DNA of 64,000 nt, from positions 1,240,001 to 1,304,000 of the forward strand of contig NC_089554.1 in the NCBI RefSeq assembly GCF_040115645.1. Reading direction: 5' to 3'. The position numbers and the translations under genes were made by a program. The notes under the pieces are model-generated. The model worked only from the letters and a program-made list of their open reading frames with translations, was not told the origin of the DNA and did no database searches. Every line of letters starts with the position of its first letter. The first letter of the stretch is position 1. Source of the DNA: Euwallacea fornicatus (Eukaryota; Arthropoda; Insecta; Coleoptera; Curculionidae). Positions 33,584-47,010 of this stretch are shown here, one piece after another.

Positions 33584-34724
33584 CAGGGAGTTCGGATTTC
33601 GAGTGTTTTGACAGGAAAATCCCATTTCCTGGCTAAAGAGGAAAAAATTTGCATCTATGTCAAGAGCTCTATTTTTGAGAAAATATTAATGGCAAAAACC
33701 ATATTTCGATATTTTTACAGTTCATAGCACTAGAGAATATTTTTCAAATTTCAGCTATTTTCAAAATTTCTCTTGACTTCTTTGTTTAGAACATAATTTT
33801 TTTAATTTTAAAAGAAAATCACTGTCGGCTATGACTTAAAAAAATGTCCGTTTTAAACCATTTTCAACTATGTATGTAAGTTTATAGTTATTTTAAAAAA
33901 TAACTGAAATATTAGACTTTTTGTGTTTATATTGAAGTTAATTTTGCCATCAGCTGTCCAAGCAACATTATTTATTTGATGTTTTAATTTTTACGTCAAA
34001 CTTTTTAATGTTTAGTGTTGATTGGGTGTCCATTTGTCAAGTAAAAATGATTGATAACTATGAAAAATATGACATGATAAAGTATTTCATATTATCAAAT
34101 GAAAACTCACAAGTAGCCTATGAGTTATATTTCCATACAGCGACATCACCCAGATAAAAGACTGTTTGAGCAATTGAAAAATAATACAAAAAATTATGGA
34201 AGCTTCAAAAGTGTATATTACAACATTACAATTTAAATAAAAATAAGGAAATTCAAGAACTAAATATAATTGGAGAAGTATTAAAAGATCCAAATATATT
34301 GTTTATTTTTGAAACAACTCTAAAGATACCTATATAGTTGAAAATGGATTAAAATAGAAGTTTTTTGAACTTATAGTTTACTGTGATTTTCATTTAAAAT
34401 AATAAACTTATGTCGGTTTTTCACAGAACGGTACGCTGTAGCAAAAAACTGAGTACGCCACTGCAAACACATCGAAAAAGTGCTTTAACAATGTTTTTAT
34501 TTTACTGCAATATTATTCTAAACAAAAAAGTTATGAGGAATTTTGAAAATAGATGAAATTTTAAAAACGCCCTCTAGCACCGCGAACTGTAAAGATATCG
34601 AAATACGGTTTTCGCCATTAATATTCTCTAAAACACTGAGTTTTTGACAAATATATGCTAGTTTTCTCTATCTAACTGAGAAATAGGGGTTTTCTGTCAA
34701 AATACTCCAAATCTGAACACTCTG
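33584..34724 (+). mobile_element. 1141-bp DD41D-type derivative, N-terminal class
   Basis: Ends CAGGGAGTTCGGATTTCGAG (33584) and inverted CAGAGTGTTCAGATTTGGAG (to 34724), beside TA on both sides. The terminal repeats extend about 165 bp, including a well-kept inner block (GATATTTTTACAGTTC / GATATCTTTACAGTTC). The interior holds only the beginning of a transposase gene, on the plus strand. About 80% arm similarity by eye, so an older insertion. Confidence 0.8.
34047..34330 (+). pseudogene. N-terminal (DUF4817-like) transposase fragment
   Basis: From ATG 34047 the frame reads MIDNYEKYDMIKYFILSNEN then SQVAYELYF. After a frameshift near 34135 the continuation is QRHHPDKRLFEQLKNNTKNY and GSFKSVYYNI. 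This is the typical N-terminal helix-turn-helix domain (DUF4817-like) of the insect transposases described in this window. The catalytic domain is absent. The retained part could at most encode a DNA-binding peptide, but the frameshift argues against an intact one. Confidence 0.7.
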
Positions 34725-34726
34725 TA

Positions 34727-37299
34727 CATTGACGGTCAGATAATCAGTAGAAATGCAACTAATATTTATTTATCAAGATTATATTACCCCGACTCTAATT
34801 TCTTCCTCTAGCCACACATTAAGAATTCTATTTTTGTTGCACACGTTCGAAATGTAAGTAATTTAAAAGAAATAATGCAAGAGAAAATCCCTCAAGCTGT
34901 AAAAAAACAATATGTTGAAAAGTTTTATTTCAGCTGTAACGCTTTGCTAACGCTTTTATATATAGGAAAGCTTAACGAAAAGGGTCATACACATGAATTT
35001 AAATATGTATATCCCCAGGTTGATGATTGGGACACTAAAGAAAACACACTGAGACACGTTAGCTTTAATAAATTCTTAGCCTACATATGTTTTGCTTAAG
35101 TTTCATGATACTATTTTTAAAGAGACATTGATATTATGTTTCGTTTGCACAAAATTTTGATTAAGTAAAATATTCAAAACTTCTTTGAAATAAATTATTC
35201 TGCATTAAATGTTCAACTTCATCTTATCTAACAAGCTCTCTATGTATACCCCTTGAAAGCAACTTAAAATTTCATTGGAACTATATGACACTTATGACAT
35301 GAATTGCAGGTCATTAAAAAGAAACGAACAAAAAAAATTTAAATATCCTTTAATATTCAAATACATCATATTCGCTTCCTCGCATATTCCACCGCGAAGG
35401 TCAGTGTAAGGTGAATGTAAATTCTCAATAAAAGGACAAAAAAGATGGCGCTTCCAAATATAGGTCACGTCAACATTTCAGACATTCCATTGCAAAATGT
35501 TTGGCACGAGTTACACGGAACCTCCTATTTAATAAAGAGATAGTCCTCAAGAAAAGTGGGTTAGTCGGGCACCACAAGTAAGACAAAGTACGAAAACGTT
35601 GAGATCAATGCTAAATAAGGATGTCAGATATGCGATATATGATTGGTCTTTAGAACTTAATAGATCAAACCATATATCTATCCTTTTCCCGGATTCCCCA
35701 GTGGAATGACTCTGATAGAAAAAGAATGATAATGTTGCGACTGATTCAGATGTCTCGTTCGTTCGTCTTATCATAACCTCAAAAATATTTATTTTAATTT
35801 TAGTTTAGCAATACAGAAGATTGTTGATATTACGTTATTTACAACTTAAATGTATGAAATGTAAGTAAAACTTTTAGTGTTTACTATGTATTAATTAATG
35901 CCGGAATCAGTATTAGTTTATATCATCATAAGCAATGCCATTTATCCTTAAGAAATCGACTAAAGTATTTTTAAGGAAGTGGGCAACTGTGCCATTATGT
36001 GCGGAGGAAAAAGTTGCAAAACACGAGAAATAGTAATAACTTAACTATATAGAGGCATTATCGATTAGTGTTGCGTATGAGCGGTGAAATAACGCTAATC
36101 CAAGAAAAAATCATACTTTACTTTAGTTTCCTTTTCACTAAACATTTAATGGTTATTTCATATTCCAATGTAAGATCAAATACCTTTTTCTTTTAACGTG
36201 TCGTTTTGATTCAAAGTAAGATGTGAAAAATACAAAATGAAGAAAGAAATTCATACTTGAAACAATTGTTTCGTTAATTAAATATTTATTGACTAATTTA
36301 ATATAATTAGAATGGAAGATCAAGTAATTGTTTTTATATGTGCTTTGTTGTTGTGAAGCAAGGTGTGAAAATTTCAAAATGAAAACAAAATGAGTCATAT
36401 ATGTTTCTAGAGTATGTTTTATTAAATATTTAGGGGTTGATTTTGTATTATCCAAATGAAAGATCAAAAATCTTTTCTTTATTTTTTTATATTTACTGTT
36501 CCTATCTTGAAGAGTTTTCTAATAATTTGGGTTTCTAAATTTGTTTTATAGCAACAAAATTGAGTATGAAAATTGAACATCTTTCCAAAAGTTTGCGACA
36601 TAATCAAGCCAAGTAGTTTGATACTTTTATGAAATGTTTGCCTTTAGTTGAAAATAAAATAACTCGAAAAAAATAAATGCTTTAAAAATTAAATTTTCCG
36701 TAGTAATGCCTTCCTTGATATCAAATTAAATTAATGAACGTCATCTCTCTACAATTTCAACGCAAAGTATTTTAAATAATTACTCTTCAATCCAAAACAC
36801 CATGTAGATTGTTTTATAACACGAATATCTTTCTCACCACTATAATGAAAATGATTGGTCCATATAATTCTTTGTTTTTTGTGGTAATAATTATATATTA
36901 TGGTAGTCGTGAACAATGACATTATTCATACTAGTAAAAATCTTTTACTGGCGTTTCTCTATCTAATTTAGAATGACTGAAAAATTATTTAGTACTTAGG
37001 CAGTAAAAGTTTTACTTTATAGCCTATTTTCTGTCATTAAAAGGCTACTTTTTTTTAATGGGAGAAAAAGTATTTACCTGGTGGTCATTTAGGTTATACA
37101 TATTGTTATAGTAAGATGCTAATCTACTAAATCACCCACATTAATTTGTGAAGTACAATACCTATTATTTATATTTTAATAGACCTTATTGTTGGTCATA
37201 GACAAAGTATAGTATTATACTTGGTTTTTGTGGCTATTATTCCCACGGGAAACCTGCGCCCCATGTACGACTAAAAAGCTACACGTTTCCGTTAATATA
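34727..37299. other. AT-rich spacer, no gene seen
   Basis: About 2.6 kb without recognisable exon, transposase motif or paired terminal repeats. Confidence 0.4.
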
Positions 37300-38500
37300 C
37301 AGGGTATCCTCGAATTACATGGCCAAAATAATACCGCAGATTGTTTGAGTGAAAATAAGTCAATTTAACTAAACTTCCCTCAGTCCAAAAGTTGATAATT
37401 ATGGAGCTACAGGGTGTTAAAGTTGAAAAAAAAATCACATTTTCTTTAATATCTTTCGATTTCTTTGAGTTCATTTCACGAAATTTCATATTTGAGGGTG
37501 TTTTAGGATACGAAATTCAAATTTATTAACGATTTAGTTGTTTCTTCTAGGGGGCGCCACAAGCGACCATTAGGACACATTTAAATCTCTGTAACTTTTT
37601 CGTGCCACGGTGTATATTATTTTGGTATTTAAAAACCTTTTTCCCTACCTTTTATACTTAGAAAAGGTATACTTTATTGACGTCGCTAGAAGCAACGGTT
37701 TTGGAGAAAAACGCATAATTCTAATGCGCTGCATATTTGCGTTAGCGCTTTTAAGTAAATAACTCAATTGGCTATGTTTTTAATTGACATTTTAACACTT
37801 GAATTTGTTTCTCAAATGTCAGTTTTTTTATTTAGCCCTTAGTTTTTCTTGTCAGTTTCGCTTCTTGTTCCTGTAAATATCCATAAGTATGGCCAATAAA
37901 TTCACTTATTCTGAAATGGTGGATATGCTGTTAGTTTATGGAATTTGCCGTTGTAATAGTCAAAATAATATCTGATTTTGAAAACTTATTGTTATATCTT
38001 TACTAATAATTATTTTTGAAAAACTTAATTTTTTTTAACGGAAAATAATTTTAAGGTAATTTGCATGCATCATCAGGCTTAGATGCATTTTTCTCCAAAA
38101 CCGTTGCTTCTAGCGACGTCAATAAAGTATACCTTTTCTAAGTATAAAAGGTAGGGAAAAAGGTTTTTAAATACCAAAATAATATACACCGTGGCACGAA
38201 AAAGTTACAGAGATTTAAATGTGTCCTAATGGTCGCTTGTGGCGCCCCCTAGAAGAAACAACTAAATTGTTAATAAATTTGAATTTCGTATCCTAAAACA
38301 CCCTCAAATATGAAATATCGTGAAATTAACTCAAAGAAATCGAAAGATATTAAAGAAAATGTGATTTTTTTTTTCAACTTTAACACCCTGTAGCTCCATA
38401 ATTATCAACTTTTGGACTGAGGGAAGTTTAGTTAAATCGACTTATTTTCACTCAAACAATCTGCGGTATTATTTTGGCCACGTAATTCGAGGACACCCTG
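37300..38500. mobile_element. 1201-bp fold-back transposon with 415-bp near-identical arms
   Basis: Arms 37300-37714 and 38083-38500 are inverted copies with about eight differences by eye (roughly 98% identity). The ends are CAGGGTATCCTCGAATTACA and inverted CAGGGTGTCCTCGAATTACG, flanked by TA (37298-37299, 38501-38502). The 368-bp centre includes the first 28 codons of a transposase. This is the youngest-looking copy of its kind here. An RNA reading across it would fold into a hairpin of more than 400 bp. Confidence 0.95.
37889..37975 (+). pseudogene. Start of a DUF4817-type transposase gene, 28 codons
   Basis: In the loop between the arms: ATG 37889, MANKFTYSEMVDMLLVYGIC then RCNSQNNI and a stop at 37975. 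The wording (EMxDMLLxYGxCRxN) matches the first helix of the insect DUF4817-type transposase N-terminus. Everything after is deleted, which shows the fold-back element derives from an autonomous DD41D-type element. Confidence 0.75.
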
Positions 38501-38502
38501 TA

Positions 38503-40477
38503 TAAGGACTATTAAAAAAGGCTGTATAATAATACACTATCATTTAATTTGTCTGATAAATGCATTCCGAATCAAAATTTTTTGTAAATGGGTCATATTC
38601 CAGTAAAATCACCCTCCAAGAGTTACTCAGACTGGTTTAGCAATATTACTATTTCATAATCCATTAAATTATTAATATTTGATGAAAAACTTGAAACATA
38701 CAACTCTAACCAGCTAGAAGGAAGCTTGCATTTCTTGTTTAAAACATTAAAGTTCCCGAGAGTTTATTATTTTATTCTCCGCAAGAATAAAGTTTGTTTT
38801 CTACTCTTTCAAACAAAAGCAGCTCGCTGGTTTTCTTGGAGTTAATTGAGACAAAACAATCTAGTTTTGATTATGCCAACAACATGTGCCATAAAGGGAA
38901 TTTGGATGTAACAAAGATTAAAATTAAAGAGATTAGAAAATTACAGGTCTTTATACTTCTAAGCCTAAAAATTAGTTACATTAGCGAGTATAACTTTTAT
39001 AGGACCGTAGTTTAAAACGTCAGTACTGTTGATTTTTTCCAGAGTCAATTTGTTTCGAAATTGGCCAAATAACACACATATACAGAAATTTCACAAATTG
39101 CTTTTTTTACTTTAATCATGATTCATTTTCCGTCCATTTTTATTAATTGCGCAAACTTTCTCCAACTTTGTAATTGATTCCTCCAATCTCGCTAAAAAAA
39201 TCTTAGAAAAGTTACTATTGTGAGATTTATTATACCTCATTGGTCGTGGTTCGCTTTGTGGAACTATGTACCTAGAACTTCAATTACTCGTTTGTTGAAT
39301 CGTTAAATCGTGAAAGTTTTACGATTTCCTATTTTGAAAGCTAAATTGCGACACATAGAAACTAAATTTCGGTAATTGTTACTCGTTTGATGGTTATTTT
39401 GAACAAGTAAGCTAAAATCGATAGCTTATTTAATCCATGTAGGTTAAGGTTTCTTACGTGGCGAACTAAAACAATGATTTGTTACTAATCTCTAATAAAG
39501 TTTTGAATTTATAAATAGGATCTTTTAAACTACATGGGTTTAAATTTTGGGTCCATAGGAATTACGTAAATTTAATAGGAAACAGGGTTCGAATTCTACG
39601 ATCTATCAAGAAACCAAAGGCTATATTTTTTACCAGTTTTATTTATTATGGGAAGAATAATTTTTGTATCTACGTACATTTTAAATTCCAATTTAAATTA
39701 GTTTAACGTATGCATGGTGGTTTGTACACAAAATGAATGTGGCAGATAACATCGTGCTTTGCAAATGGTTTAATTTCAATATACGGGCACGGGTTCACTG
39801 TTCTCTGGTTGAATTTAAACTACTAAGTTCTTTATAAAATAGGAGTCAATTCTGCCTAGCAAATCAAACTGAACTTTCTCCAAAAAAGTACCGATAAAGA
39901 AATTGCTCATTATTATTGTTGGACGCTGATGAAAAGCAAATTTGCCCATTTTTGTCCTATTTATAAACCTTCGACTTTATATAAGAACCTGTCGGTAAGA
40001 AATAAAAGGGCTTTATCTTTGTTGACGTGCAATGATGGATTTGCTTTCTTTGATAATATTAGCATACATCCAATCGATGGGCGCTGGCTACCCAATCATC
40101 GATTATTCACACGCAACTTTAGAGTCTGAGATAACTAAGAAATTTTCATTTCAGGCATTCAAAATTATTTTTAAAAACGTAAATATAGAATTAAATCAAT
40201 AAAAACTTAAAAATAAATCTACTTTGACAACCTGTGTTTAGGGAATTATTAACTTTAGAATAAGGTAAGTTAGGTTAAACATCGCATTGCAACTTCAGGC
40301 GTCTACCAAGCCTTTAAATACGAAATCAGAATTTGCCAATAGAGGGCCCTAGCTGTCAATGTGGTTACCGTAAAACCCCCTCATTGGCGCAGTTCCCTTT
40401 GTTTACATCTGATCAAGATTTTCAACTCAACATAATACAAATTTCATGAAACAAAATAGTTTGGAATAGTGTTGAAC
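38503..40477. other. AT-rich spacer, no gene seen
   Basis: No recognisable coding or repeat structure. The left terminal repeat of the following mariner relic was not found and may have been lost here. Confidence 0.4.
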
Positions 40478-41510
40478 ATGTCGAATTTAGCTTCTGGAAA
40501 CAACGATTTACAAACAGCATTGATGTTCTATTAGGATTTGAAGAAAACTGCTGCACAATCGCATCGAATATTTATCGAAGCTTACGGCGAGCATGCTCTT
40601 GGTAAATCACAGTGATTTGAGTTGTTTAAAAAGTTCAAAAGTGGCAATTTTAACTTGAGAAACTTAGAACGTGGAAGACCGGCAAAAAAATTGGAAGACC
40701 GTGTATTGCAAGCATTGTTAGATAAATATGATGCTCAAATGTACTAGTAACTATAAGATCAAATAAATTTGACACGAAAAGCTGCTTCCCTACATTTGAA
40801 AGCCATGGGAAAGATCTAGAAGATGAGAAAATGGGTTCCACATGAACCAAGTGAAAGACGGTAGGAAAACCGAGAAAGCACTTGTGACGCGGTGCTTGAC
40901 AGATACAAAAAAAAAATTCTCTATCGAATTGTGACTGGTGATGAAAAGTGGATATACTTTGACAATCCTAAGCGTAAAAAATCATAGATAACTTCAGGTG
41001 AACCATCGACATCGACTGCAAGGCCAAATCACTATGGGCGAAAGACAATACTCTGTGTGTGGTGGGATGAGAAGGGTATGTTCTACTATAAGCTGCTAAA
41101 CCTGACGAAACTATTAATACTGAATGTTACTGACAACAAATCATAAATTTGAATCAACCTTTGCTTGAAAACGACCAAAATATTTAAAAAAACAACACAA
41201 AGTGATTTTGCTTCACAACAATGCCCCATCACAACTGTAAAACAGGTCAAGGAAATGATTGAGGTGTTTAGTTGGGAAATACTTTCATATGCAGCTTATT
41301 CTCCCGACTTGGCTCCATCCGATTACCACTCATTTACGTTTATGGAAAACTCACTTGCTGAGCAGCGTTTCACTTCTTACGAAAATGTACAAAAATGGCT
41401 CGATGACTGCTTTGCCACAAAAAAGTAATAGTTTTTTTGACGTGGCATCTACAAATTTTCAAATAGTTGGAACAAATGTAGGCAATACTTCGAATACAAT
41501 ATTTTTTTAT
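40478..41510 (+). pseudogene. Mariner transposase, heavily decayed
   Basis: Plus-strand relic from ATG 40478. In order: KKTAAQSHRIFIEAYGEHAL, FELFKKFKSGNFNL, a WVPHEPSERR linker (40830-40860), YRIVTGDEKWIYFDNPKRKK (first Asp, 40925-40980), LCVWWDEKGMFYYKLL, LLHNNAPSQL (second Asp changed to Asn, near 41220), YSPDLAPSDY (third Asp, near 41310), FTSYENVQKWLDDCFA, and a tail like CRQYFEYNIF near 41480. At least eight stops. Clearly older than the mariner at 25432-26717 and from a different subfamily. Terminal repeats not identified. Confidence 0.82.
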
Positions 41511-43448
41511 CATATTTATACAATAAACATGCGTTTTTTGAACAAAAATTACGGTGTCATATTTGCATACCTAGTATGGTAGTAGTACAAGTTTTATAAA
41601 AGATTTACGAGAAGATTCTTATAAACAGATGATATGATAATTGCATGTTTAACTTGAATGTGTTTTTTATATTATTTTGTTATTAGGAAATTTCGAAACC
41701 GGCCGCGTTCAGGTTAGTCATTTAAAACTCCTAGAATAAATTTTATATACAAAGAAAACAACAGACTGACTCTTTCCAAAGCCTCTACTACAGTGTCAAC
41801 TATAGATCAATTGCTTATTATTAAAAAATTATATATCCATGAAATAGTTCAATATGTGTGAAAAATAACTGCCACGTTTCCCTTCGTTATAAAGGGCTCG
41901 TGGACAAAACAGGTAAGCCAAACAAAATAATTAGTCTAAAGACTTTACTTCACTAAACCGCGTTCGCTCATTACGTTGCCAAACTTTAAAGGATAAATGC
42001 CCAGAACCTACTCCAGAATGGAAAGAGGCCTTGAATCTTACGAGAGCATAAAAAACAACCCCACTTACTTTAATTAGTCCCAGTTATGATGCTGAACAAG
42101 GGTGTTTTAGGGATGTATACACAATTTTCAATAAGGTTAAAAGAACGAAACAGCTTCACTTACTGTAGGCAGAAGAAAGGGGCTGATGAGTTTAAATGGG
42201 CTCCAAATAGGTGTATATTAAATGAAGGTGAAAAACAATACGTGCATAAGTTATAAATATCTTAATTTAAAAAAATTAATTAAATCATTAATTTTTAAGT
42301 AAAATTTATAATTTTTATTCAATTTTAAATTATTAATAGATAATATTAAAGCCGAAACCATTTGTAGACCAACGGCTCATAAATATATCGAAGTGAACAA
42401 TACTTAATAAAATTGCATTGTTGTGTTCCTACTTAAATAAATATCACTATATTACCTTTTCTAAATTTATATGTCCCATTAACATATCCATTAAATCATA
42501 TCATTGTAACATAATCCATTAAGGGATAATTTTGATAAAAAGTGATTGGTTCAAAGACTGTTTAGCGGTCATAAAGTGATACATAAAATCATATATAAAA
42601 TGTTGTATGTAATTCGTACGTTTTTAGGTTTTATTTTACTTCTCATCCTGTTCTCGTCATACAAGAACATATTCGCCGGCTCGTTCCGTCATAAACTAAT
42701 TTTGTCACAAATTTTTCCACCTTTTTGGTGAATTGTATAATAATATTCTGACATTAAAGCATTATTTATTGATTGATTGATTAAGTGGGCTTGTCGTTGG
42801 ACAATACCAGACCATAAAGGTTTTGTTTGAATAACGCAAAATTTCTTCCCACCGGGAAATCTATCTGTATGCAAACAGGACTAAATAAAATTACCACAAT
42901 CGCAGAGGGACATATTTGTCATAACATACAGGGTAAAAGCGAGGATAAAACTATTGAAGCAATTAGCAGAATATGTGTGTAGTTTGCACGGGGGAGTACA
43001 AAAGTTAAAGAGAATAATTTGAAACGTCATGTTACATATTACATCGTTCTAATTTAGTTTATTGAAATATAAGGTAACTTTATATATGCACGCGTCCAAA
43101 AAGAGACTAAAAAGCCAGGCACGGAAGGCTATTTTTCAGCTTTCGTGAACCAAAATCTAATTACGTTATTAGGAGATTGTTAGTTGAGTTAATTTAGTTA
43201 TGATATACAACGTAAAGTAAATCCCTTATTAAATCTGTTAATGTTCCAGTGTACACAGTGACGAAATTTTCATGTATATATAGGAAATCTCGGAAACCAT
43301 AAGAGATAACTACTTTAAATAAATTCTTGGCTTTTAATTTTAATACTAGTTATATAGATATTATTACCAGATTATTTGCATTTTTTTTAGTAAATATTAA
43401 TAATAATATAAGTAAATAAAAATTAAAACTTAAACACAACAACATATA
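41511..43448. other. AT-rich spacer, no gene seen
   Basis: Nothing nameable. A possible lone transposon tip (ACATACAGGGTAAAAGCGAG, about 42924-42943) has no inverted partner that I could find. Confidence 0.35.
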
Positions 43449-44542
43449 CAAGGTGACCCACGAATGTGGGACCCTATCCGTATCTGGAAAATTATGATTA
43501 GGAAAAAGTTGAAATTTAGGTATCATTCTAAAATGCAAGTGATCTATTGATTAAAAATATTTTCATGAAAATGCCACTTCTGGTTATACCGGAAATGAAT
43601 GTCAACTAGTTTACATCGTAAATATTTTTCATATATAATGGTCTGTATGAAAGTTTTCGCGAGATCTAGAAATTCAAAAAAAAATTACAGTTGTACCTAT
43701 TAATGTATTTTCTACTAATTCGCAAATTCTAATTTTTCAATTATTTCGACATCAACAATAGGCTTGTTTCGTCCGTAAAACATTTTAACAGATCCATTAG
43801 TTTTAAAATGATCTATTATATGTTTAAAGACTTTTCGTGACGACCTCATTTTTCTAGATATCATATATCCAATTTATTATATGTTCTGGTTTATACTTCG
43901 TTCGTATAATTTACAGGTGTCGCCATACTTAAAGTAGAATACTGAACATTGAAAAGTGTTTTTTGAACTAAAATAAAAACAGTTAAGTTTAACAACTGAA
44001 TCGAAAAAAGAACTTATTTTTTATGTTAAATATGTATTCGTTGAAAAAATATGGGGTCCTATTTAAAAAATGAGTTTTTTTACAATTTTTGAATGGCCAT
44101 TTTGGGCTATCTTTTGCGTCTTGTTTGAAAAAGCATGATTCAACTTACAGATCCAAGGGCAGTAAAACAGTTTATAAAAAGCTTAAAATTTAATAGCAAA
44201 ATATTTAGCCATTTGCGAATTATTAGAAAATACATTAATGACTGCACTGTTTTTTTTTTTTAATTTTAATTATCTGAAGAACTGTAAAATTAAAGTGTAG
44301 AACATTATGCATGAAAAATGTTCATAATTTTCTGTCGAACTGAAATTTGATATAATATACGGGGTGTTCCATTTAAATTAAGCGAGTTGACGTTCGTGTC
44401 CGGTATAACCAGAAGTAGTATTTTAATGAAAATATCTTTAATCAATAGATCACTTCCATTTTAGAACGATCTCCGAATTTCAAATTTTCCTAGTAATAGT
44501 TGTCAAGAGATGGATAGAGGCCCATATTCGTGGGACACTCTG
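43449..44542 (-). mobile_element. 1094-bp DD41D-type derivative, N-terminal class
   Basis: Ends CAAGGTGACCCACGAATGTG and inverted CAGAGTGTCCCACGAATATG, TA on both sides. Inverted similarity covers the outer ~165 bp (shared GATCTATTGATTAAAAATAT / GATCTATTGATTAAAGATAT). A second paired block lies further in (43687-43733 against 44213-44255, ATTAATGTATTTTCTA in both). The interior keeps the start of a transposase on the minus strand. Confidence 0.8.
43690..43926 (-). pseudogene. N-terminal transposase fragment
   Basis: From ATG 43926 on the minus strand: MATPVNYTNEV, stop, then KVFKHIIDHFKTNGSVKMFY and GRNKPIVDVEIIEKLEFAN. The phrase HFKTNGSVK followed by a short basic linker is the hinge between the two halves of the N-terminal DNA-binding region in this transposase group. 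The catalytic domain is missing. Stops are present. Confidence 0.6.
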
Positions 44543-44544
44543 TA

Positions 44545-47010
44545 TACTCCTGCACAACTACTAATTAAATGAAAAATCAATATGATGTTATAGTAAAACT
44601 TCAAGGTGCATCAATGGATGATTTTACGAGAGCAGCATGTAAGCAGAATATTGTAGGTACTAATTCAATTTGAAACGAAGCTAACAAGCATATAATACGG
44701 AGAAAATTGAGTGGCTTATCATTAGCAACCAGGTATAATTTATATCTGTATCCTGATGGAAGGTGGATAATTACAAGCAGGAATGATAGATAAAACTCCG
44801 GTTCAGCTAGCAATATTGTCATATAAATTTCGTCCGATTAAATTTGAATTAAATTTGGTTCAACAATTTTGCTTGAATTTGGTTATTAATAATTATAGTG
44901 CCAACCCATTAATCAAAGCGTTCGATAAAATTTCAGGGAAATATCGTAAAAATTGGTTCGTATCCAGGAGTGGGTTGCGTACACTTCAGTGAGAGATGGG
45001 AGAGAAGTCTGAGAAAAACGTTGGAAATTCCCCAAAATTCTAATAATTACATTGTGTAATATTAACGCAAAACATATCACTGAGTGACGAAAGACCATTT
45101 GAGTGACGGATTTTTAATTTATTTTTAGCATCGCAATTCACAACTTGTGGAAAGTTATTTTTAAAAATTACATTGCTGACTTGTTATATGATAGTTGATG
45201 ATGTAAAAAATCGAGACTTACACATTCACATAAAAAATCATACTTTATCAAAGATTCATCAGTGGGCTTAATTTATCACATTATCACCTATTCAGGAATA
45301 TGTTAAAATATCCCACTTAGTGTGAATAACTTATCGATACTGTGTTAAAAACCGACACTAAATATAAAATTATAAGCTCACATTGTACAGTTCGCGTTGC
45401 GTATACACAAACCCTGTTACCTGAGTGGAATAGAATTCCAATCCAAACTCAAATCTTGCGGCAATTACTAAACATTACCTCTAAGGCATGTGTACCGTGA
45501 AATACATGTGTAAAGCAAATCAACTTACTTACTTCACAAGTCTATATTTGAGCGTGCACTTGGTACTTGAAACGTCGAAGGTAGTGTAAATATTTAAACA
45601 GATTTAAACAAACGTGTTTAGGTAATTAAATTTTGTATTAAAATAAACATTGTCTTTTCCACTTTGGTAAAAGTGAGCTGTTTGAAACTTCAAAGCAATA
45701 AAAATATGTTAATTTGTTGATATTCAAATAGGTGATTGGTAATGTGCAAAAAGATGTCGTCACATAGGGGATGTGATAATTATTCGTTTTGCCACAAATG
45801 AGGGGAATATGTGTGTAATTAGTGTAATATTTCAAACTAAGATAACGTAAGGTTTTGTGGCCTGATGGGAGTATAGGTTTACGTAACAGACCATCAAAAA
45901 GTTGGAGAATGTCAATTTTTTGAGCGCGGTTTGTAGATTAATGTTGTCGAAAAGGAAACGGCAACGCCCACTTTAAAGATATCGAAAGATTTCGAGATGG
46001 ATTTACTGAAATGTGAGGATATAAATAAAGGATTTGAAAAATCAGGGTAATAACGTGTAAGCGGAATTCACCTATATTTACTCACAACAAAACAACATTC
46101 TTAACAATGCGGTACGCCAACAAAAACATAAATTCGTTAAATTTTTTCAAGATACGTTACGTGAATCTATAAACCAGGCTTAATTAATGTTCGTCATTCA
46201 TTGAGTGTCTCCGATTAATATCGAATTGTTATAGATAAGTCATCACTCAAATTAAAAAAAATCCACCCTCACAATACTTCACTAGTGTAGAATTTTGGTT
46301 GCTATAACTATTGAAGTTTTTTCCCTTACTGATTGCTTTTAATTTTTTAGTAGGTAAATCAGTATAAAAGTAATAGAAATAGTATTGCGGCTATATTGAT
46401 AAAGGAATTAAACATTGATTTTTTTAGATACATTTTTGGGTTAAACCAACGTTAAAAATAGGATTGTGTGTCATTATGGATCCAACATGCTTTGCTATTA
46501 TTATGAAAATATGTATAATACTTTTCTATTATTCGTAATATTCTGGGTCTAATTACATTTACTGGTTTGCCCTCAAGGAAAATATCCAATTTTCTCTCGA
46601 AATTAATTTCCTCACCTCCAACTACTTTTTCAACTCGATTATTTGCACCGTGTGAGCAACTCTGAATAAAAATATGGAATTCTTATACATATAATAAGGG
46701 TTCCAATACGTGACAGATTTTTGTCTAAAAAATTTACGATCTTTGATAAATTGTCGACAATTGTTTACTACATCCAGGCCTAGATTATTGTGTAAGAGTA
46801 TATGCATCCAATTGGATTGTTTTTAAGTCGGCCTTGCTATAGCCTCCTGCATTCCTACTTTGTAACAATACTCCTACCATAATTTGTAGAAGTAAATTGA
46901 TAGTACCTAATTAAATCCATTATTTGTGCGTCTAATCAATAATTCGATATTAGATATATTAAGTATACCTTTAGTAATATGTGCAATAATTCTTTATATT
47001 ATTTGTTTAT
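44545..47010. other. AT-rich spacer, no gene seen
   Basis: 2.5 kb with no recognisable gene or paired repeat. Confidence 0.4.

Noticed and set aside
36153..36467. 104-codon minus-strand open frame
   Set aside because: Low-complexity AT-rich translation with no family resemblance. Treated as chance.
37292..37489. 65-codon minus frame in the left arm of the fold-back element
   Set aside because: It lies wholly in the terminal repeat and is mirrored in the other arm. It shows no transposase similarity.
39586..39605. GGTTCGAATTC as a tRNA or SINE B box
   Set aside because: No A box at the right distance upstream and no cloverleaf arms. The similarity is only to the short B-box core.
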